From: Bog-473 sp036489775
GTDB taxonomy: Bacteria; Actinomycetota; Acidimicrobiia; Acidimicrobiales; RAAP-2
DNA: 64,000 nucleotides
Assembly (NCBI GenBank): GCA_036489775.1
Contig: DASXFC010000012.1
Span: 1 to 64,000 of the forward strand
Direction: 5' to 3'
Shown: piece by piece, positions 41,088-51,400 of the stretch
How the letters are laid out: each line of letters begins with the position of its first letter
Position numbering within the stretch: the first letter of the stretch is position 1
Translations under genes and position numbers: made by a program
Notes under the pieces: generated by a model
Told to the model about the DNA's origin: nothing
What the model saw: the letters and a program-made list of their open reading frames with translations, nothing else
Databases searched by the model: none

Positions 41088-41822
41088 TTATTGAGGATCG
41101 ATGTCGTGGCGAAGGACGTCGTCGAGCAGAGTGATGACGCCGCGCGGATCTTGCAGATGCAGGTCATGCTCCCCACCCGGCTTTACCCGCACATCCCATC
41201 CCAGGGTGCGCAGCTCCTCCGCCCTCTCGGGTGGGACGAACCGGCTGGGGTCAGCCAACACGATGGTCGAGGGAACCACAGGCGGCTCCACCGGAAAGGG
41301 CTTCTGGCGCGCCGACGTGACGAGCTGACCGATCATGGATCGATCCCACTTCGACCACATGGTGCGAACTCGTTGCATGGTGTCGGGAGCCGCCCCCTTT
41401 GGCGGCATGCCCAGGCGTGACAGGACGGCGTTCGGGAGTCGCATTTGCCGTGGAGCGACGACGCGGAGCAGCAACTCGGTGGCCCTGCTTGCCGTGAAGG
41501 GTGGATCGAGACCGATGTAGCGACCCGGCTTCAGCGCAGGCGCGGCCCACGCACTGGAGAGGGCACCCAGAGACTGCCCCATCAGGAAGTCGAGTCCGGT
41601 CGGCAGGGTGTCCACCAGGTCGCCGGCAAAGTCGTCGATCCGGTAGGACGGCCCACGCGGACTTTCGCCGTGGCCGCGGAGGTCCACCAGAATGATGGAC
41701 AGGTCGTAGTCATCGACCAGGATCTGTGCGAAGTCACGCCAGACGTCCGTCCCCATCGACGCCCCGTGCACCAAGGCTGCGGTGCGTCGGCCGCCACCCA
41801 ATCGGCGGGTCGACAACTTCAT
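41088..41822 (-). CDS. Alpha/beta hydrolase
   Basis: 244 residues from ATG 41822, chosen because AGGAGG lies just upstream. The frame begins at 41861. The fold is clear: ALVHGASMGTDVWRDFA at the oxyanion loop, DLRGHGES, the nucleophile elbow GQSLGA near residue 82, and the C-terminal catalytic His in GGEHDLHL. The acid residue is probably in IVLADPSRF. It could be an esterase, thioesterase or ring-cleavage hydrolase. It is the last gene of the TetR/ligase/esterase operon. Confidence 0.87.
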   Translation of the reverse strand: MKLSTRRLGGGRRTAALVHGASMGTDVWRDFAQILVDDYDLSIILVDLRGHGESPRGPSYRIDDFAGDLVDTLPTGLDFLMGQSLGALSSAWAAPALKPGRYIGLDPPFTASRATELLLRVVAPRQMRLPNAVLSRLGMPPKGAAPDTMQRVRTMWSKWDRSMIGQLVTSARQKPFPVEPPVVPSTIVLADPSRFVPPERAEELRTLGWDVRVKPGGEHDLHLQDPRGVITLLDDVLRHDIDPQ

Positions 41823-41864
41823 GGGTTCCTCCTCAGAAGGACACTGCCCCCCGATCCGCATGCC

Positions 41865-42764
41865 TCAGCGCAGGGCATCGGCCAGAGCCTTCATTTGCGA
41901 CGCTCGAAAGGCCATCGACACCGCGGCCTTGCGCCGAACGATGTCGAAGCCGTGGAAGGCACCTTTGACGATCTCGAGCTGACAGGGAACGCCGGCCGCG
42001 TGCAGGCCCTTGGCGTAGGCGACGCACTCGTCATGGAAGAGGTCCAGCGTGCCTACCCCGATCCAGCATGGGGCCAAGTCCGAGAAGTCGGCGCAGCGAC
42101 CGGGCGCGGCCTGCTCGCTCACGCCACCCCAGCCGGGCGGCTGTCCCAGGTAGGACTGCCATCCGAAGGCGTTGGACTTGTTGTCCCAACCCTTGACATT
42201 GCGCTCGTCGATATCGCTGCGTACGGCGGTGCAATCGTCCAGCATCGGGTAGGCCAGAACCTGCAGGCGCAGTGCGATCTCGGCCCGCTCACGGGCCAAA
42301 AGCGCCACCGCCGCGGCCAGTCCTCCCCCCGCACTGGCCCCGCCGACCGCGAGACGGGTCGGGTCGACCGACTCATGATCGGCCAGCCAGGTGAGACCGT
42401 CATAGCAATCGTGCAGGGCGGTGGGAAAGTGGTGCTCGGGCGCCAGCCGGTAGTCCACCGCGGCCACCACGATGCCGAGCTCCTCGGCCATCCGGCGACA
42501 CACGGAATCTTCGGTGGCGGCGCTCCCAGCGATGTACCCGCCTCCGTGGATCCAGAGCAGTGCGGGCATGCGGCCCTCCATCGACGCCGGTTGATGCAGT
42601 CGGACCGAGGCCGATCCGGTGGCAAAGACGGGCGCCCGTTTGGCCGCCACTCGTTCGAGAATCTTGCCCCCGACCCGATGGAACTTGAGCGTTCTGGCGT
42701 TGAGCACCGAGCGAGGCAGCACTCGAGCCACCCGGCGCAGCTCGGGATGGAAGGCGTCGGTCAC
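41865..42764 (-). CDS. Alpha/beta hydrolase, hormone-sensitive-lipase family esterase
   Basis: 299 residues. The HSL-family oxyanion motif HGGGYIAG is near residue 73, the nucleophile elbow is GASAGGG near 143, the catalytic Asp lies in GTLDLFHDE and the His in GAFHGFD. VDYRLAPEHHFPTAL is typical of the family. It should hydrolyse carboxylic esters of small or medium size. It lies between an acyl-CoA ligase and another hydrolase, suggesting that an ester is cleaved and the acid then activated to CoA. Confidence 0.92.
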   Translation of the reverse strand: MTDAFHPELRRVARVLPRSVLNARTLKFHRVGGKILERVAAKRAPVFATGSASVRLHQPASMEGRMPALLWIHGGGYIAGSAATEDSVCRRMAEELGIVVAAVDYRLAPEHHFPTALHDCYDGLTWLADHESVDPTRLAVGGASAGGGLAAAVALLARERAEIALRLQVLAYPMLDDCTAVRSDIDERNVKGWDNKSNAFGWQSYLGQPPGWGGVSEQAAPGRCADFSDLAPCWIGVGTLDLFHDECVAYAKGLHAAGVPCQLEIVKGAFHGFDIVRRKAAVSMAFRASQMKALADALR

Positions 42765-42782
42765 CGAAGGCCGCCGGCGAGT

Positions 42783-44330
42783 TCAGTTGACACCCCGCCC
42801 ACCTGCTTCCCAATGCTCGGCCCGCAGATCGCGCTTGAGGATCTTGCCGGCGGCCGAGATCGGCAAGGCATCCCGGAACTCGATGCTGCGCGGAATCTTG
42901 TACGACGAGATGAGGGTGCGGGCGTGTTCCTGCAGTTCCTCCATGGTCGCCGCCTGGTCCGGCTTGAGCACCACGACGGCATGGACCCGCTCGCCCCAGC
43001 GATCGTCGGGCACTCCGATCACCGCACAGGCGGCCACGGCCGGGTGCTTGGCCAGCGCATTCTCGACCTCGGTCGAGTAGATGTTCTCGCCGCCCGAGAT
43101 CACCATGTCCTTGACCCGGTCCACCACGAAGAGGTAGCCGTGCTCGTTCAGGTAGCCGGCGTCACCCGTGTGCATCCACCCGCCCCTGAGGGCTTCGGCC
43201 GTCTCCTCGGGCTTGTTCCAGTAGCCCTGCATCACGTGACCACCCCGCACCAGGATCTGCCCCACCGTGCCGGGCGGGACGTCGTTGTCGTCCTCGTCGG
43301 CGATGCGAACCTCGCTGTGAGTGGCGGCTCGTCCGGCCGATCGCAGTAGGGACTGGTCGGCGTGGTCATCCGCGCTCAGCAAGGTGGCCACCGGTGAGAG
43401 TTCTGTCATGCCGTAGGCCTGGACAAACGAAGCCGCCGAGAAGCACTTCATGGCCCGGTCCAACACCGCAGTGCTGATCGGTGAGGCTCCGTAGAGCACC
43501 ACTCGGAGACTGGAGAGATCATGGCTGGAGGCATCGGGATGATCAGCCAGCATCTGGATCATGGTCGGTACCAGGAGCGCTGTACTCACGGCATGCTCCT
43601 CGATCGCCTGGAGCACGGCCGGCGGGTCGAAGGCCGGGACCACGACGTGCGTACCACCCACCACTGACTGCATGACCCACGCCGCCAGATCGGCCAGGTG
43701 GAACATGGGCGCGGTGTGGAGGAGGCGGCCTCCCGAAGCCGTGAAAGGGAAGGTAGCCAAACTGCCCAAGGCCGAGGTCAACAAGTTGGCGTGGCTGATG
43801 GCCACCCCCTTGGGCTCGCCGGTCGTCCCACCGGTGTAGAAGATGCCCACCAGATCGTCGCCGCCCCGATGCTGATCAGGTGCCGGCGCCGTCCCGGCAA
43901 TCAGGTCCTCGTACGAACGCATCCCCGCCGGTTCGGGCGCGTCGTCCACGTAGATGACGGAGGTCAAGGATGGCGCGTTCGGGGCCAGCTCCGCCACCAA
44001 GGGAGCAAATGTGGCATCGACGAGCAAGATGGTGGTGGTCGAGTCATCGAGGGCGTAGAGGATCTCGGGAGCGCTCCAGCGAGTATTGAGCGGCATCAAC
44101 ACACCGCCGGCCCAGGGCACCGCCAACAGCACCTCGGCGTAGCGATCGGAGTTCAGTGCCATGATGCCGACGCGGTCGCCGTCGCCCAGGCCGAGCTGGC
44201 GCAACGCACCGCCCAGTCGGGCCACCCGGTCGAAGTGCTCGTCGACCGTGCGCCGGCGTGACCCGAAAATGGTGGCGCATTGTTCGGGATTCTGCTGCCG
44301 TGCCCGATGGATCGATTGCGTCAGATTCAC
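42783..44330 (-). CDS. Long-chain-type acyl-CoA synthetase (AMP-dependent ligase)
   Basis: 515 residues, standard length. Motifs: P-loop YTGGTTGEPKGVAISH near residue 160, AYGMTELSPVATLL near 310, TGD in MHTGDAGYLN, hinge DRVKDMVISGGENIYSTEVE, and the C-terminal lysine in SAAGKILKRDLR. It should activate a fatty or aromatic acid to its CoA ester with ATP. It is preceded by a TetR regulator and followed by two hydrolases in one operon. Confidence 0.94.
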   Translation of the reverse strand: MNLTQSIHRARQQNPEQCATIFGSRRRTVDEHFDRVARLGGALRQLGLGDGDRVGIMALNSDRYAEVLLAVPWAGGVLMPLNTRWSAPEILYALDDSTTTILLVDATFAPLVAELAPNAPSLTSVIYVDDAPEPAGMRSYEDLIAGTAPAPDQHRGGDDLVGIFYTGGTTGEPKGVAISHANLLTSALGSLATFPFTASGGRLLHTAPMFHLADLAAWVMQSVVGGTHVVVPAFDPPAVLQAIEEHAVSTALLVPTMIQMLADHPDASSHDLSSLRVVLYGASPISTAVLDRAMKCFSAASFVQAYGMTELSPVATLLSADDHADQSLLRSAGRAATHSEVRIADEDDNDVPPGTVGQILVRGGHVMQGYWNKPEETAEALRGGWMHTGDAGYLNEHGYLFVVDRVKDMVISGGENIYSTEVENALAKHPAVAACAVIGVPDDRWGERVHAVVVLKPDQAATMEELQEHARTLISSYKIPRSIEFRDALPISAAGKILKRDLRAEHWEAGGRGVN

Positions 44331-44369
44331 ATGCCCTCCCCTATTGACTGCCGTTGCCCCACTGCGTCG

Positions 44370-44996
44370 CTATCTCGCGGGCTCCAACTCCATATCGGCC
44401 AGCAAGGCGGCCAGCATGCGCTTGGTCAAGCTGTCCTTCAGTGCCTTCTTCGGTACCTTGGGCAGGTCGGTGCAGGTGCCGGCAATCATCTGCGACGCTG
44501 CCACCACCCGCAGCTGCACTTCCTGCGCGCTCAGATCCGGACGGACGGAGGCCAGACGGCGCTCGTAGTGGTGCAGGTAGCGGCGGCCCGACTGGTCGAG
44601 CTCGACCTTGGCCTCGGCCGGCACGTGTCGTGATTCGTAGAAGTACACGCCAAGCACCTCGGGATACTTGAGAGCCACTTCGACGAAAGAGGCGCAGAGG
44701 AGCTCCAGCCCCCGGCGTGGGTCCGTTTCGTGCTGAGCCGCGATGGCGCCCGCCGCCAGCTTTTCCGCTCCGTCCAGGACGCCTGCCACCAACATGTCGT
44801 CCTTGGTGGCGAAGTGGCGGTAGATGGATGGCCCGGACAGCCCGGCGGCCGCCCCGATCTCATTGGTCCCGGCTCCGTGGTAGCCGCGTTCCCAGAACAG
44901 CGACAGGGCTGAACGCAAGAGGCGGGCCCGGGTCTGGGCCGAGCGCGGCCTCCGGACCGCCGGTTCGTAGCGAACCGGGCTTTGCACCTCTTGCAT
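44370..44996 (-). CDS. TetR-family transcriptional regulator
   Basis: 208 residues with a GGGGGGTGA ribosome-binding region before the ATG. The helix-turn-helix is GTNEIGAAAGLSGPSIYRHF with ATKDDML following (about residues 40-68). The ligand domain carries YHGAG upstream and a C-terminal helical bundle that resembles acyl-CoA-responsive TetR proteins, which fits the ligase next to it. A 20-bp palindrome lies 13 bases upstream of its start, implying autoregulation and control of the divergent transport operon. Confidence 0.93.
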   Translation of the reverse strand: MQEVQSPVRYEPAVRRPRSAQTRARLLRSALSLFWERGYHGAGTNEIGAAAGLSGPSIYRHFATKDDMLVAGVLDGAEKLAAGAIAAQHETDPRRGLELLCASFVEVALKYPEVLGVYFYESRHVPAEAKVELDQSGRRYLHHYERRLASVRPDLSAQEVQLRVVAASQMIAGTCTDLPKVPKKALKDSLTKRMLAALLADMELEPAR

Positions 44997-45008
44997 TTCA
45001 TCACCCCC

Positions 45009-45028
45009 CTGTTAGTATTCTCTAACAG
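45009..45028. promoter_or_regulatory. TetR operator palindrome
   Basis: CTGTTAG-TATTCT-CTAACAG, a perfect 7-bp inverted repeat with a 6-base centre, just before the TetR start and facing the divergent transport genes. Size, symmetry and place are those of a TetR-family operator. Identity of the binding protein is inferred from adjacency. Confidence 0.75.
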
Positions 45029-45046
45029 TAATAGACCTCTAGCACA

Positions 45047-45265
45047 GTGTCTATTGCTTTCCGGGATTCCGGAAGCTTGGGGGGCGTGGATGGAAGCGGG
45101 AACGCAGGTACTGGCGGTCGGCCGTTGGTTGGCACACTGGGCTGTCTCGGTGACAACGGCTGGGCCCCCGCGTTGATCCTCATTGGCCTGGCCGCGGACT
45201 CGGGCTTGGACGCCAACGCCTTGGGCGTGCTCCACCAACAACTCATCGAGGAGGTGGCCGCATGA
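45047..45265 (+). CDS. Possible small protein before the transport operon
   Basis: 72 codons from GTG 45047, ending with an ATGA overlap with the next gene. The product is Gly-rich with a short hydrophobic stretch (APALILIGLAA) and no recognised motif. No ribosome-binding site is obvious. It may only be leader sequence containing the strong GAGGAGG site of the following gene. Confidence 0.25.
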   Translation: MSIAFRDSGSLGGVDGSGNAGTGGRPLVGTLGCLGDNGWAPALILIGLAADSGLDANALGVLHQQLIEEVAA

Positions 45266-46641
45266 GGCGCCTGATCCTGACCGCCGGCGTTGCCCTGGCG
45301 TTGGTGGCCACCCAGGCTGGTGTCCTCCAGGCATCAGCGCAAGCCGACAGCACTTCATTCGTCCCGGGTGCCGGTGACGCGGTGGCCCAGGTCCTGTCGG
45401 TGTCGCCCGCCCTCTCGGGCGAAGACCTGGGGGTCGAGAGCGGAGTCTCCATTGCGGACTACACGGGCACTGACGGTCAGGCCCAGTCCCAGATCCTGAC
45501 CTCGGCCCTCATCGGCGACTTGAACGTGAATCTGCCGGCCGCCGTCAACGGCATCTTGGCCGAGTCGTCGGGCACGCCGTCCAGCCAGACCTCCTCGGTC
45601 GCCGGTGCAGACGGCGAAGGCGGCGCCCTGCTCAATGTCACGGCAGCGCAAAGTTCAGCCACCACATCGACCACCCTGGCCGCCTTCGACCTCCCGGACC
45701 TCCTCACGGTGTCGGGGGGGCAGAGCACCGCCACCACCTCCATCGTCAGCGGCCAGACTCGCCGAGCCGAAGCGACCTCGAGCATCGGCTCGGTCTCGCT
45801 CCTCGGAGGCCTGATCACGCTCAACGGCCTGAAGTGGACGGCCACGCAGAGCACCGGCGCGCAGTCGCTCCAGTCCGGATCCTTCACGGTCAGCTCCATC
45901 GGCTTGGCCGGCAAGACGGTTTCCGTCCCGGTCGGTGGCTTGATCGGCGCCATCACCCTCATCAACACCGCGCTGGCCAAGACCGGCCTGGAGCTCCATT
46001 TGCCGGCCGAAGACGTGGGTTCGGATGGCTCGGTGCAAGAGACCGCACTGTCGTTGGGCCTCGACAATTCGGAGTTGGGCAAGGAACTGGTGTCCCCGTA
46101 CATCAACACCATCCAACCGGCCCGCACCCTGCTCAACACCATCCTGACCAAAATCGACCCGACCCTGGGCGAGTCCGACCTGGTCCTCGAAATCGCGCTG
46201 GGCATTCTCTCCGGCGAAGGCACGCTTGATATCGATCTGGGCGGCGCCTATGCCACCACCAACGGCAACAGCTATGCCAACCCGCTGGCCTCCGGCAGCT
46301 CGACACCGTCAGGCCTGGGCGCCAGCGGCGTCACGGGGCCGAACAGTGCGGCATCCAACCTGTCACCGCTCTTGGGTGCGGCCGAGGCCGAAACGGGTAC
46401 CGGCACGAGCCCGACCACGCCCACCACTTCGGCCGCCGCCCCCAAGGCCTCGGGACACCCCACCAAGTTGGCCCTCCAACGGGTGTCGTCCAGTTGTCAG
46501 AGCACGTCGGGCGGGAGCTGCCAAACCCCTCACAGTGTCGTCATTCTCATCGCCTTGGCCGCCCTGACCGCCGGCCTCCTTGCCATCGAATCGCTGCGCA
46601 TGCGACGTCGGAAGCGACTACTTCTCCCGGAGGATTCATGA
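45262..46641 (+). CDS. Secreted, C-terminally membrane-anchored protein of unknown function
   Basis: 459 residues with GAGGAGG before the ATG. The signal peptide is at residues 1-26 (MRR, hydrophobic core, ASAQA). The body (about 30-370) is Ser/Thr/Gly/Ala-rich, with repeated short beta-like segments. No Cys occurs until near the C-terminus, where two Cys flank SSSCQSTSGGSCQT. Then a Thr/Pro linker, one membrane helix (about 427-446) and a basic tail (RMRRRKR) follow, as in surface proteins anchored by a C-terminal helix. It is coupled by ATGA to the substrate-binding protein gene and is probably part of the same uptake system, for example as an outer-layer receptor or channel component. I do not recognise the family. 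Confidence 0.75.
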   Translation: MRRLILTAGVALALVATQAGVLQASAQADSTSFVPGAGDAVAQVLSVSPALSGEDLGVESGVSIADYTGTDGQAQSQILTSALIGDLNVNLPAAVNGILAESSGTPSSQTSSVAGADGEGGALLNVTAAQSSATTSTTLAAFDLPDLLTVSGGQSTATTSIVSGQTRRAEATSSIGSVSLLGGLITLNGLKWTATQSTGAQSLQSGSFTVSSIGLAGKTVSVPVGGLIGAITLINTALAKTGLELHLPAEDVGSDGSVQETALSLGLDNSELGKELVSPYINTIQPARTLLNTILTKIDPTLGESDLVLEIALGILSGEGTLDIDLGGAYATTNGNSYANPLASGSSTPSGLGASGVTGPNSAASNLSPLLGAAEAETGTGTSPTTPTTSAAAPKASGHPTKLALQRVSSSCQSTSGGSCQTPHSVVILIALAALTAGLLAIESLRMRRRKRLLLPEDS

Positions 46642-48392
46642 GCGACACCTCGCCCAATACCAGCGGGACCATCCGTTGGCGTGCCGCCCGCATCCGCCTC
46701 TTCCGCGGCTACGCACCGCTCCTGGTGCTGGTCGCCGCCTTCGCCCTGATCACGACGCTCACCCCCACCGTGGCACCCGACAAGGACGTGGTGACCCTGC
46801 GCGCCGCGTCGTCAGGACTCAGCACCGGGGTCGGGACGACGGGCACGGGCGGTGCCGCCACGGGGACCGGTGGCGCTGCCATCGGCGCATCGGGTGCGCC
46901 CACCGGCTCCGGGGCGACAGGCGCTGGAGGTGTCACCGGCACCACCGCACCCTCCACCAGCGGCTCCGCCGCGGCCGCCTCGGGGACGACCGGCGCGTGT
47001 CCCGGACAGGCCCTGCAGGTTCCGGCCGATCCCTACTCGACCCCGTGCATCACCTTCTCAGGCAACAACGGGGGCAGTACCTCACCAGGGGTCACGGCAT
47101 CGACCATCACCCTCTCCTACCGGATCACCACTGACTTCGAGAGCCTGCAGCAGTCCTTCGGAAACCTCTCGGCCGCGGCACCGGCCGTATCGGTCGCCGA
47201 CCTCGAGCGCACGTACCAGGGCATCGTCACCTACTTCAACGACCACTACCAGTTTTACGGGCGCAAGTTGAAGCTGGACTTCTTCAACGGACAGGGCAGC
47301 TTTGCCAACGAGCTGCAGGGCCAAGGGCAGCCCCAAGCCGACGCTGACGCCCTCACCTCGGCCCAACAGGTCGGCGCCTTCGCCGAGGTCAACGGACAGG
47401 ACGACGTCTATGCCAACGCGTTGGCCCAGCAGAAGGTCATCTCGGTCACCCCGGCCCTCCTGGCCGACTCGTCCATGACCGCGGATGCTCCCTACCTGTG
47501 GAGCCAGGGTCCCACCTGCACCCAGATCATCAGCGGGGTCATGGATTTCGTGGCCAAGCAGCTGGCCGACAAGCCGGCGGCCTACGCCGGAGGCTCGCTC
47601 CAGGGGCAGCCGCGCAAGTTCGCGTTGATCGCGCCGGAGAACCCCAACTACCAGATCTGTGCCAACCAAGCGGTGGCGCTGGCCAAAGCGGCCGGCTTCA
47701 GCATCAACGACGATCTGACCTACGACGTCGATGCCAGCACCCTGGCCACCCAAGATGACGAGCTGGTGGCCAAGATGGCCGACGACGGCGACACTTCGGT
47801 GATCCTCCTCACCGATGCCGTCTCGCCACTGTTGCTGACCGACCGGGCCGACGAGCAGGGCTACTTCCCCGAGTGGATCGTGACCGGCGCGGCCTCGGTG
47901 GATACCGACGGGGCCGGACAGGTCTATCAACAGGCCGAATGGGCCCACGCCCTCGGCGTCAGCTTCTTGGGCCCGACCGTCAGCCAGGAGCAGTCACTCG
48001 GCTGGGATGCCTACACCTCGGTGGAGTCCGACACGCCGTCGGCCTCCCAGGTCAATAACGCCTTCCAAGCGCTGCAGCTCATCGCCATCGGCGTCGAGAT
48101 GGCCGGGCCCGACCTCACCGCCCAGACCTTTGCCAAGGGCATGTTCGCCTGGCCCGGGAGCCAGAACTCGAGTCCCAACCTGAACTTCGGGCCCTGGAGG
48201 TTCACTGCGCAGAGTTATGCCGCCCCCACGTCCTCGTGGTCCATCTATTACGACCCGAACAAGACGTCGACCGAGGACGGCCAACCCGGCGCCTACACGG
48301 TGGCCAGCCCCGACTACCCCATTGGTGATTACCCCTCGGGTGCGCCACCGTTCCCAGCCGGCTTCCCCTTCTCCGCTCCGGCGTCGTCATGA
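46638..48392 (+). CDS. Membrane-tethered Liv-type ABC transporter substrate-binding protein
   Basis: 584 residues from ATG 46638, with GGAGG four bases upstream and ATGA overlap with the previous gene. An N-terminal membrane helix (about 25-47) replaces the usual lipobox. A Gly/Thr/Ala/Ser linker of about 80 residues (about 60-135) then acts as a stalk. The rest is a Peripla_BP_6-type domain: STITLSYRITTDFESLQQSF, then YQGIVTYFNDHYQFYGRKLK and KFALIAPENPNYQICANQAV. Four Cys residues flank the early and central regions. It should deliver a hydrophobic or organic-acid ligand to the fused permease/ATPase encoded next. The ligand is unknown. Confidence 0.85.
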   Translation: MSDTSPNTSGTIRWRAARIRLFRGYAPLLVLVAAFALITTLTPTVAPDKDVVTLRAASSGLSTGVGTTGTGGAATGTGGAAIGASGAPTGSGATGAGGVTGTTAPSTSGSAAAASGTTGACPGQALQVPADPYSTPCITFSGNNGGSTSPGVTASTITLSYRITTDFESLQQSFGNLSAAAPAVSVADLERTYQGIVTYFNDHYQFYGRKLKLDFFNGQGSFANELQGQGQPQADADALTSAQQVGAFAEVNGQDDVYANALAQQKVISVTPALLADSSMTADAPYLWSQGPTCTQIISGVMDFVAKQLADKPAAYAGGSLQGQPRKFALIAPENPNYQICANQAVALAKAAGFSINDDLTYDVDASTLATQDDELVAKMADDGDTSVILLTDAVSPLLLTDRADEQGYFPEWIVTGAASVDTDGAGQVYQQAEWAHALGVSFLGPTVSQEQSLGWDAYTSVESDTPSASQVNNAFQALQLIAIGVEMAGPDLTAQTFAKGMFAWPGSQNSSPNLNFGPWRFTAQSYAAPTSSWSIYYDPNKTSTEDGQPGAYTVASPDYPIGDYPSGAPPFPAGFPFSAPASS

Positions 48393-48429
48393 CAGGCATT
48401 CCCCGCCTGCTCGACGCTGAGAGCCGCCC

Positions 48430-51400
48430 ATGAAACGGAACCGCAACGGGCTGCTGGCCGTCCTGGCCATCATCCTCGTCCTGCTGATCCTGCCCGAAGT
48501 CGCCCCCGGCAAGGCGCCCCTCGGTCTCCTGCTCCAGGGCATTGAGAACGGCGCCGTCAATGGGGTGCTGGCCCTCGGGCTGGTCCTCACCTACCGGGCC
48601 AACCGGGTCATCAACTTCTCCTACGGTGCGCTGGGCGCGCTGGCCGGCTCGGTCGGGCTCATGCTCTACCTCGGCCAGCACTGGAGCTGGTATCTGGCCC
48701 TGGCCGCCGGTGTCGTGGCGGGCGCCGTGCTCGGCGTGGCCACCGAATTGCTCTTGCGGTGGCGTTTCCAAAAAGTTCCCCGCCTGATCGTCATGGTGGC
48801 CACCATCGGCTTGGCCCAGGTGTTCGGCGGGGTCCAGTCCTTTGTGCCCGGATGGTTGGGCGGCCCCGCCTTCGTGGGATCTTTCAACACTCCCCTGTCC
48901 CGCTTGCACACCTTCATCCGTCCGGTCCTCTTCAACGGCAACGACCTGTTGGTGTTCGCCGTCGTGATCGTGGTGCCCCTGGCCCTGGGTTGGTATCTGG
49001 CCCGTACCGACACCGGCGTGGCCATCCGTTCGCTGGCCGAGAACCCGGACCGGGCCCGACTGGTCGGCATTCCGTGGCGGAGGATCTCGCTCCTGGTCTG
49101 GATCATCGCCGGCGCCCTGGCCGGCCTGGTCGTCATGGTCAACTCCCCCTCGCAGGGTGTGGCCCCCTCACTGGCGGCCGGTCCGACCTTGTTACTCCCA
49201 GCCTTGGTGGCGGCCGTGATCGCCAACATGGAGAACCTTCCCGTCGCGTTCTGGTCGGGCATCGGTGTGGGCGTGATCAATGCCCTGGTCGGATTCAACG
49301 TCAGCCAGGAGTCCGTCACCGACGTGGCCCTGCTGGCCTTTGTGCTCCTGGCCATGCTGGTGCGCCGGGGCAAGTCAGGCCGTGGGCGCGAGGAAGGTTC
49401 GCAGTGGTTGGCCACCGGAGTGGCCCGGCCCATCCCACCCATACTGCGCCGCTTGCCAGAGGTACGACTGACCCGGCTGGGCCTGGGACTGGCCGTGGCC
49501 GCAGCGGCCCTGCTGGTTCCCGTACTGGGCGGACCCGGTACCACGCTCGAGTACACCATCGCCCTGACCTTCGGCCTGGTGGCGGTGTCGTTGGTCGTCC
49601 TCTCCGGCTGGGGCGGCACCGTCAGCCTGGGCCAGTTCTCGTTGGCCGGCGCCGGCGGCATCCTGGCCGGCGATCTCATCGAGAAGTTCAACATCGACCT
49701 CTTCCAGTGCCTGGCCTTGGCCGCCGTGGGTGGAGCCGTGCTGGCCGGCCTGGTCGGACTGCCCGCACTGCGGGCCCGTGGCGAGTTCCTGGCCGTCAGC
49801 ACCCTGGCCTTCGCCGTGTGCGCCAACTCCTTTTTCTTCAACCCCACCAACTTCAACAGCATCATCCCGGGGGACTTCGTCCGTCCCATCCTCTTCGGCC
49901 ACCTCAACCTGGTGGACGGGAAAACGCTGTACTACCTCTGCCTGGCCGTGCTGGTGGCCGTCGTCCTCTTCGTGGTCGGCCTGCGCAAGGCGCGGGCAGG
50001 CCGGGTTCTCTTGGCCGTGCGAGACAACTCCGAAGCCGCCTCGGCCATGGCCGTCCCAACCGTGCGCACCACGCTCGGGGCCTTCATGCTGTCGGGCGCC
50101 ATCGCCGGCATCGCCGGTGCGCTCTACGTCACCACCGTCCGTTCGGTCGGCCAGGGCTCCTTCGACCCGAGTCTGAGCCTGCTCGTCTTCTCCATGGCCG
50201 TCATCGGCGGCCTGGGGTCGATCTCGGGGGCCCTGGTCGGCGTGACCATCGTGGAGATCGCCACCTACGGACTGCCCCAGTACCAGGACCTGATCGCCGG
50301 GGCCGGCATGTTGTTCGTCCTCATGATCGTCCCGGGCGGACTCGGGCGCGTCATGGAGATGGGGCGCGATGTCCTCCTGCGCGCCGTGGCCCGCCGGCGC
50401 GGCCTCGACGTCCCCACGCTCGCCCGACACGCGGCGCGCCCAGCGGCCGCCACTGATCCGGTCACCACCGAACCGGTGACGGCCCCGGCTCTGGTGGCGC
50501 TGGCAACGGAACGTGCCCTCGACCGTCCGCTCCTGGCCTGTACCGGCGTCGAAGCCTCCTACGGTCCGGTCCAGATCCTCTTCGGCATCGACTTGGCCGT
50601 GCGACGAGGTGAAGTGGTGGCGCTGCTCGGCACCAACGGAGCCGGCAAGTCGACCCTGTTGCGGACCATGAGCGGCCTCCTCGATATAGGCGCCGGCCAG
50701 ATCACCTTGGAGGATCAGCGCATCGACGGGCTCAATCCCGAGGTGACGGCCCGCCGGGGCATGTCCCTTATGCCCGGAGGCCGCGGCACCTTCCCCGGGC
50801 TCACGGTGTCCGAGAACCTTCGCTTGTCGGCCTGGCTCATCCGTAAGGATCCTGACCGCATCAAAAGGGCCCGGCAGCGTCAGCTGGCCCTCTTCCCGGT
50901 GCTGGCCACTCGCATGAGCCAGCGGGCCAGCGATCTCTCGGGCGGAGAACAACAGATGTTGTCGCTGGCCATGGCGCTGATGATCGAGCCTGAGCTCCTA
51001 CTCATCGACGAGCTCTCCCTCGGACTGGCCCCCACCGTGGTGAGCCAATTGCTCGGCGTCCTGCGCGACCTGCACCAGCAGGGCACCACCATCGTGCTGG
51101 TCGAGCAGTCCATCAACGTCGCCCTCGAGATCGCCGAGCGGGCCATCTTCTTGGAGAAAGGTGAAGTTCGGTTCAGTGGTGCCTCGCGTGACCTGCTCGA
51201 TCGCCCCGACCTTCTGCGTTCTGTCTTCATCTCGAACGACACGGCCGACGTTGCCTTCACCCCGTTGCGTCCGAGGCGCTCCATCACCGCGGTGGATGCA
51301 CCCCAAGCCCCATCAGTTCTCTCCTGCCGGGACGTCAGCAAGCGGTTTGGTGGCGTGACCGCGGCCAACCGAATCACCTTCTCCCTCCAGGAAGGCGAGA

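Noticed and set aside
41445..43349. Plus-strand frame of 634 codons opposite the hydrolase/ligase operon
   Set aside because: Runs across three genes with clear catalytic motifs on the minus strand. It has no domain of its own.
48666..50952. Long minus-strand frames of 413 and 525 codons opposite the fused importer
   Set aside because: Artefacts of high GC. Low-complexity His/Gln/Gly or Ala/Arg content, and the plus strand encodes conserved ABC domains throughout.
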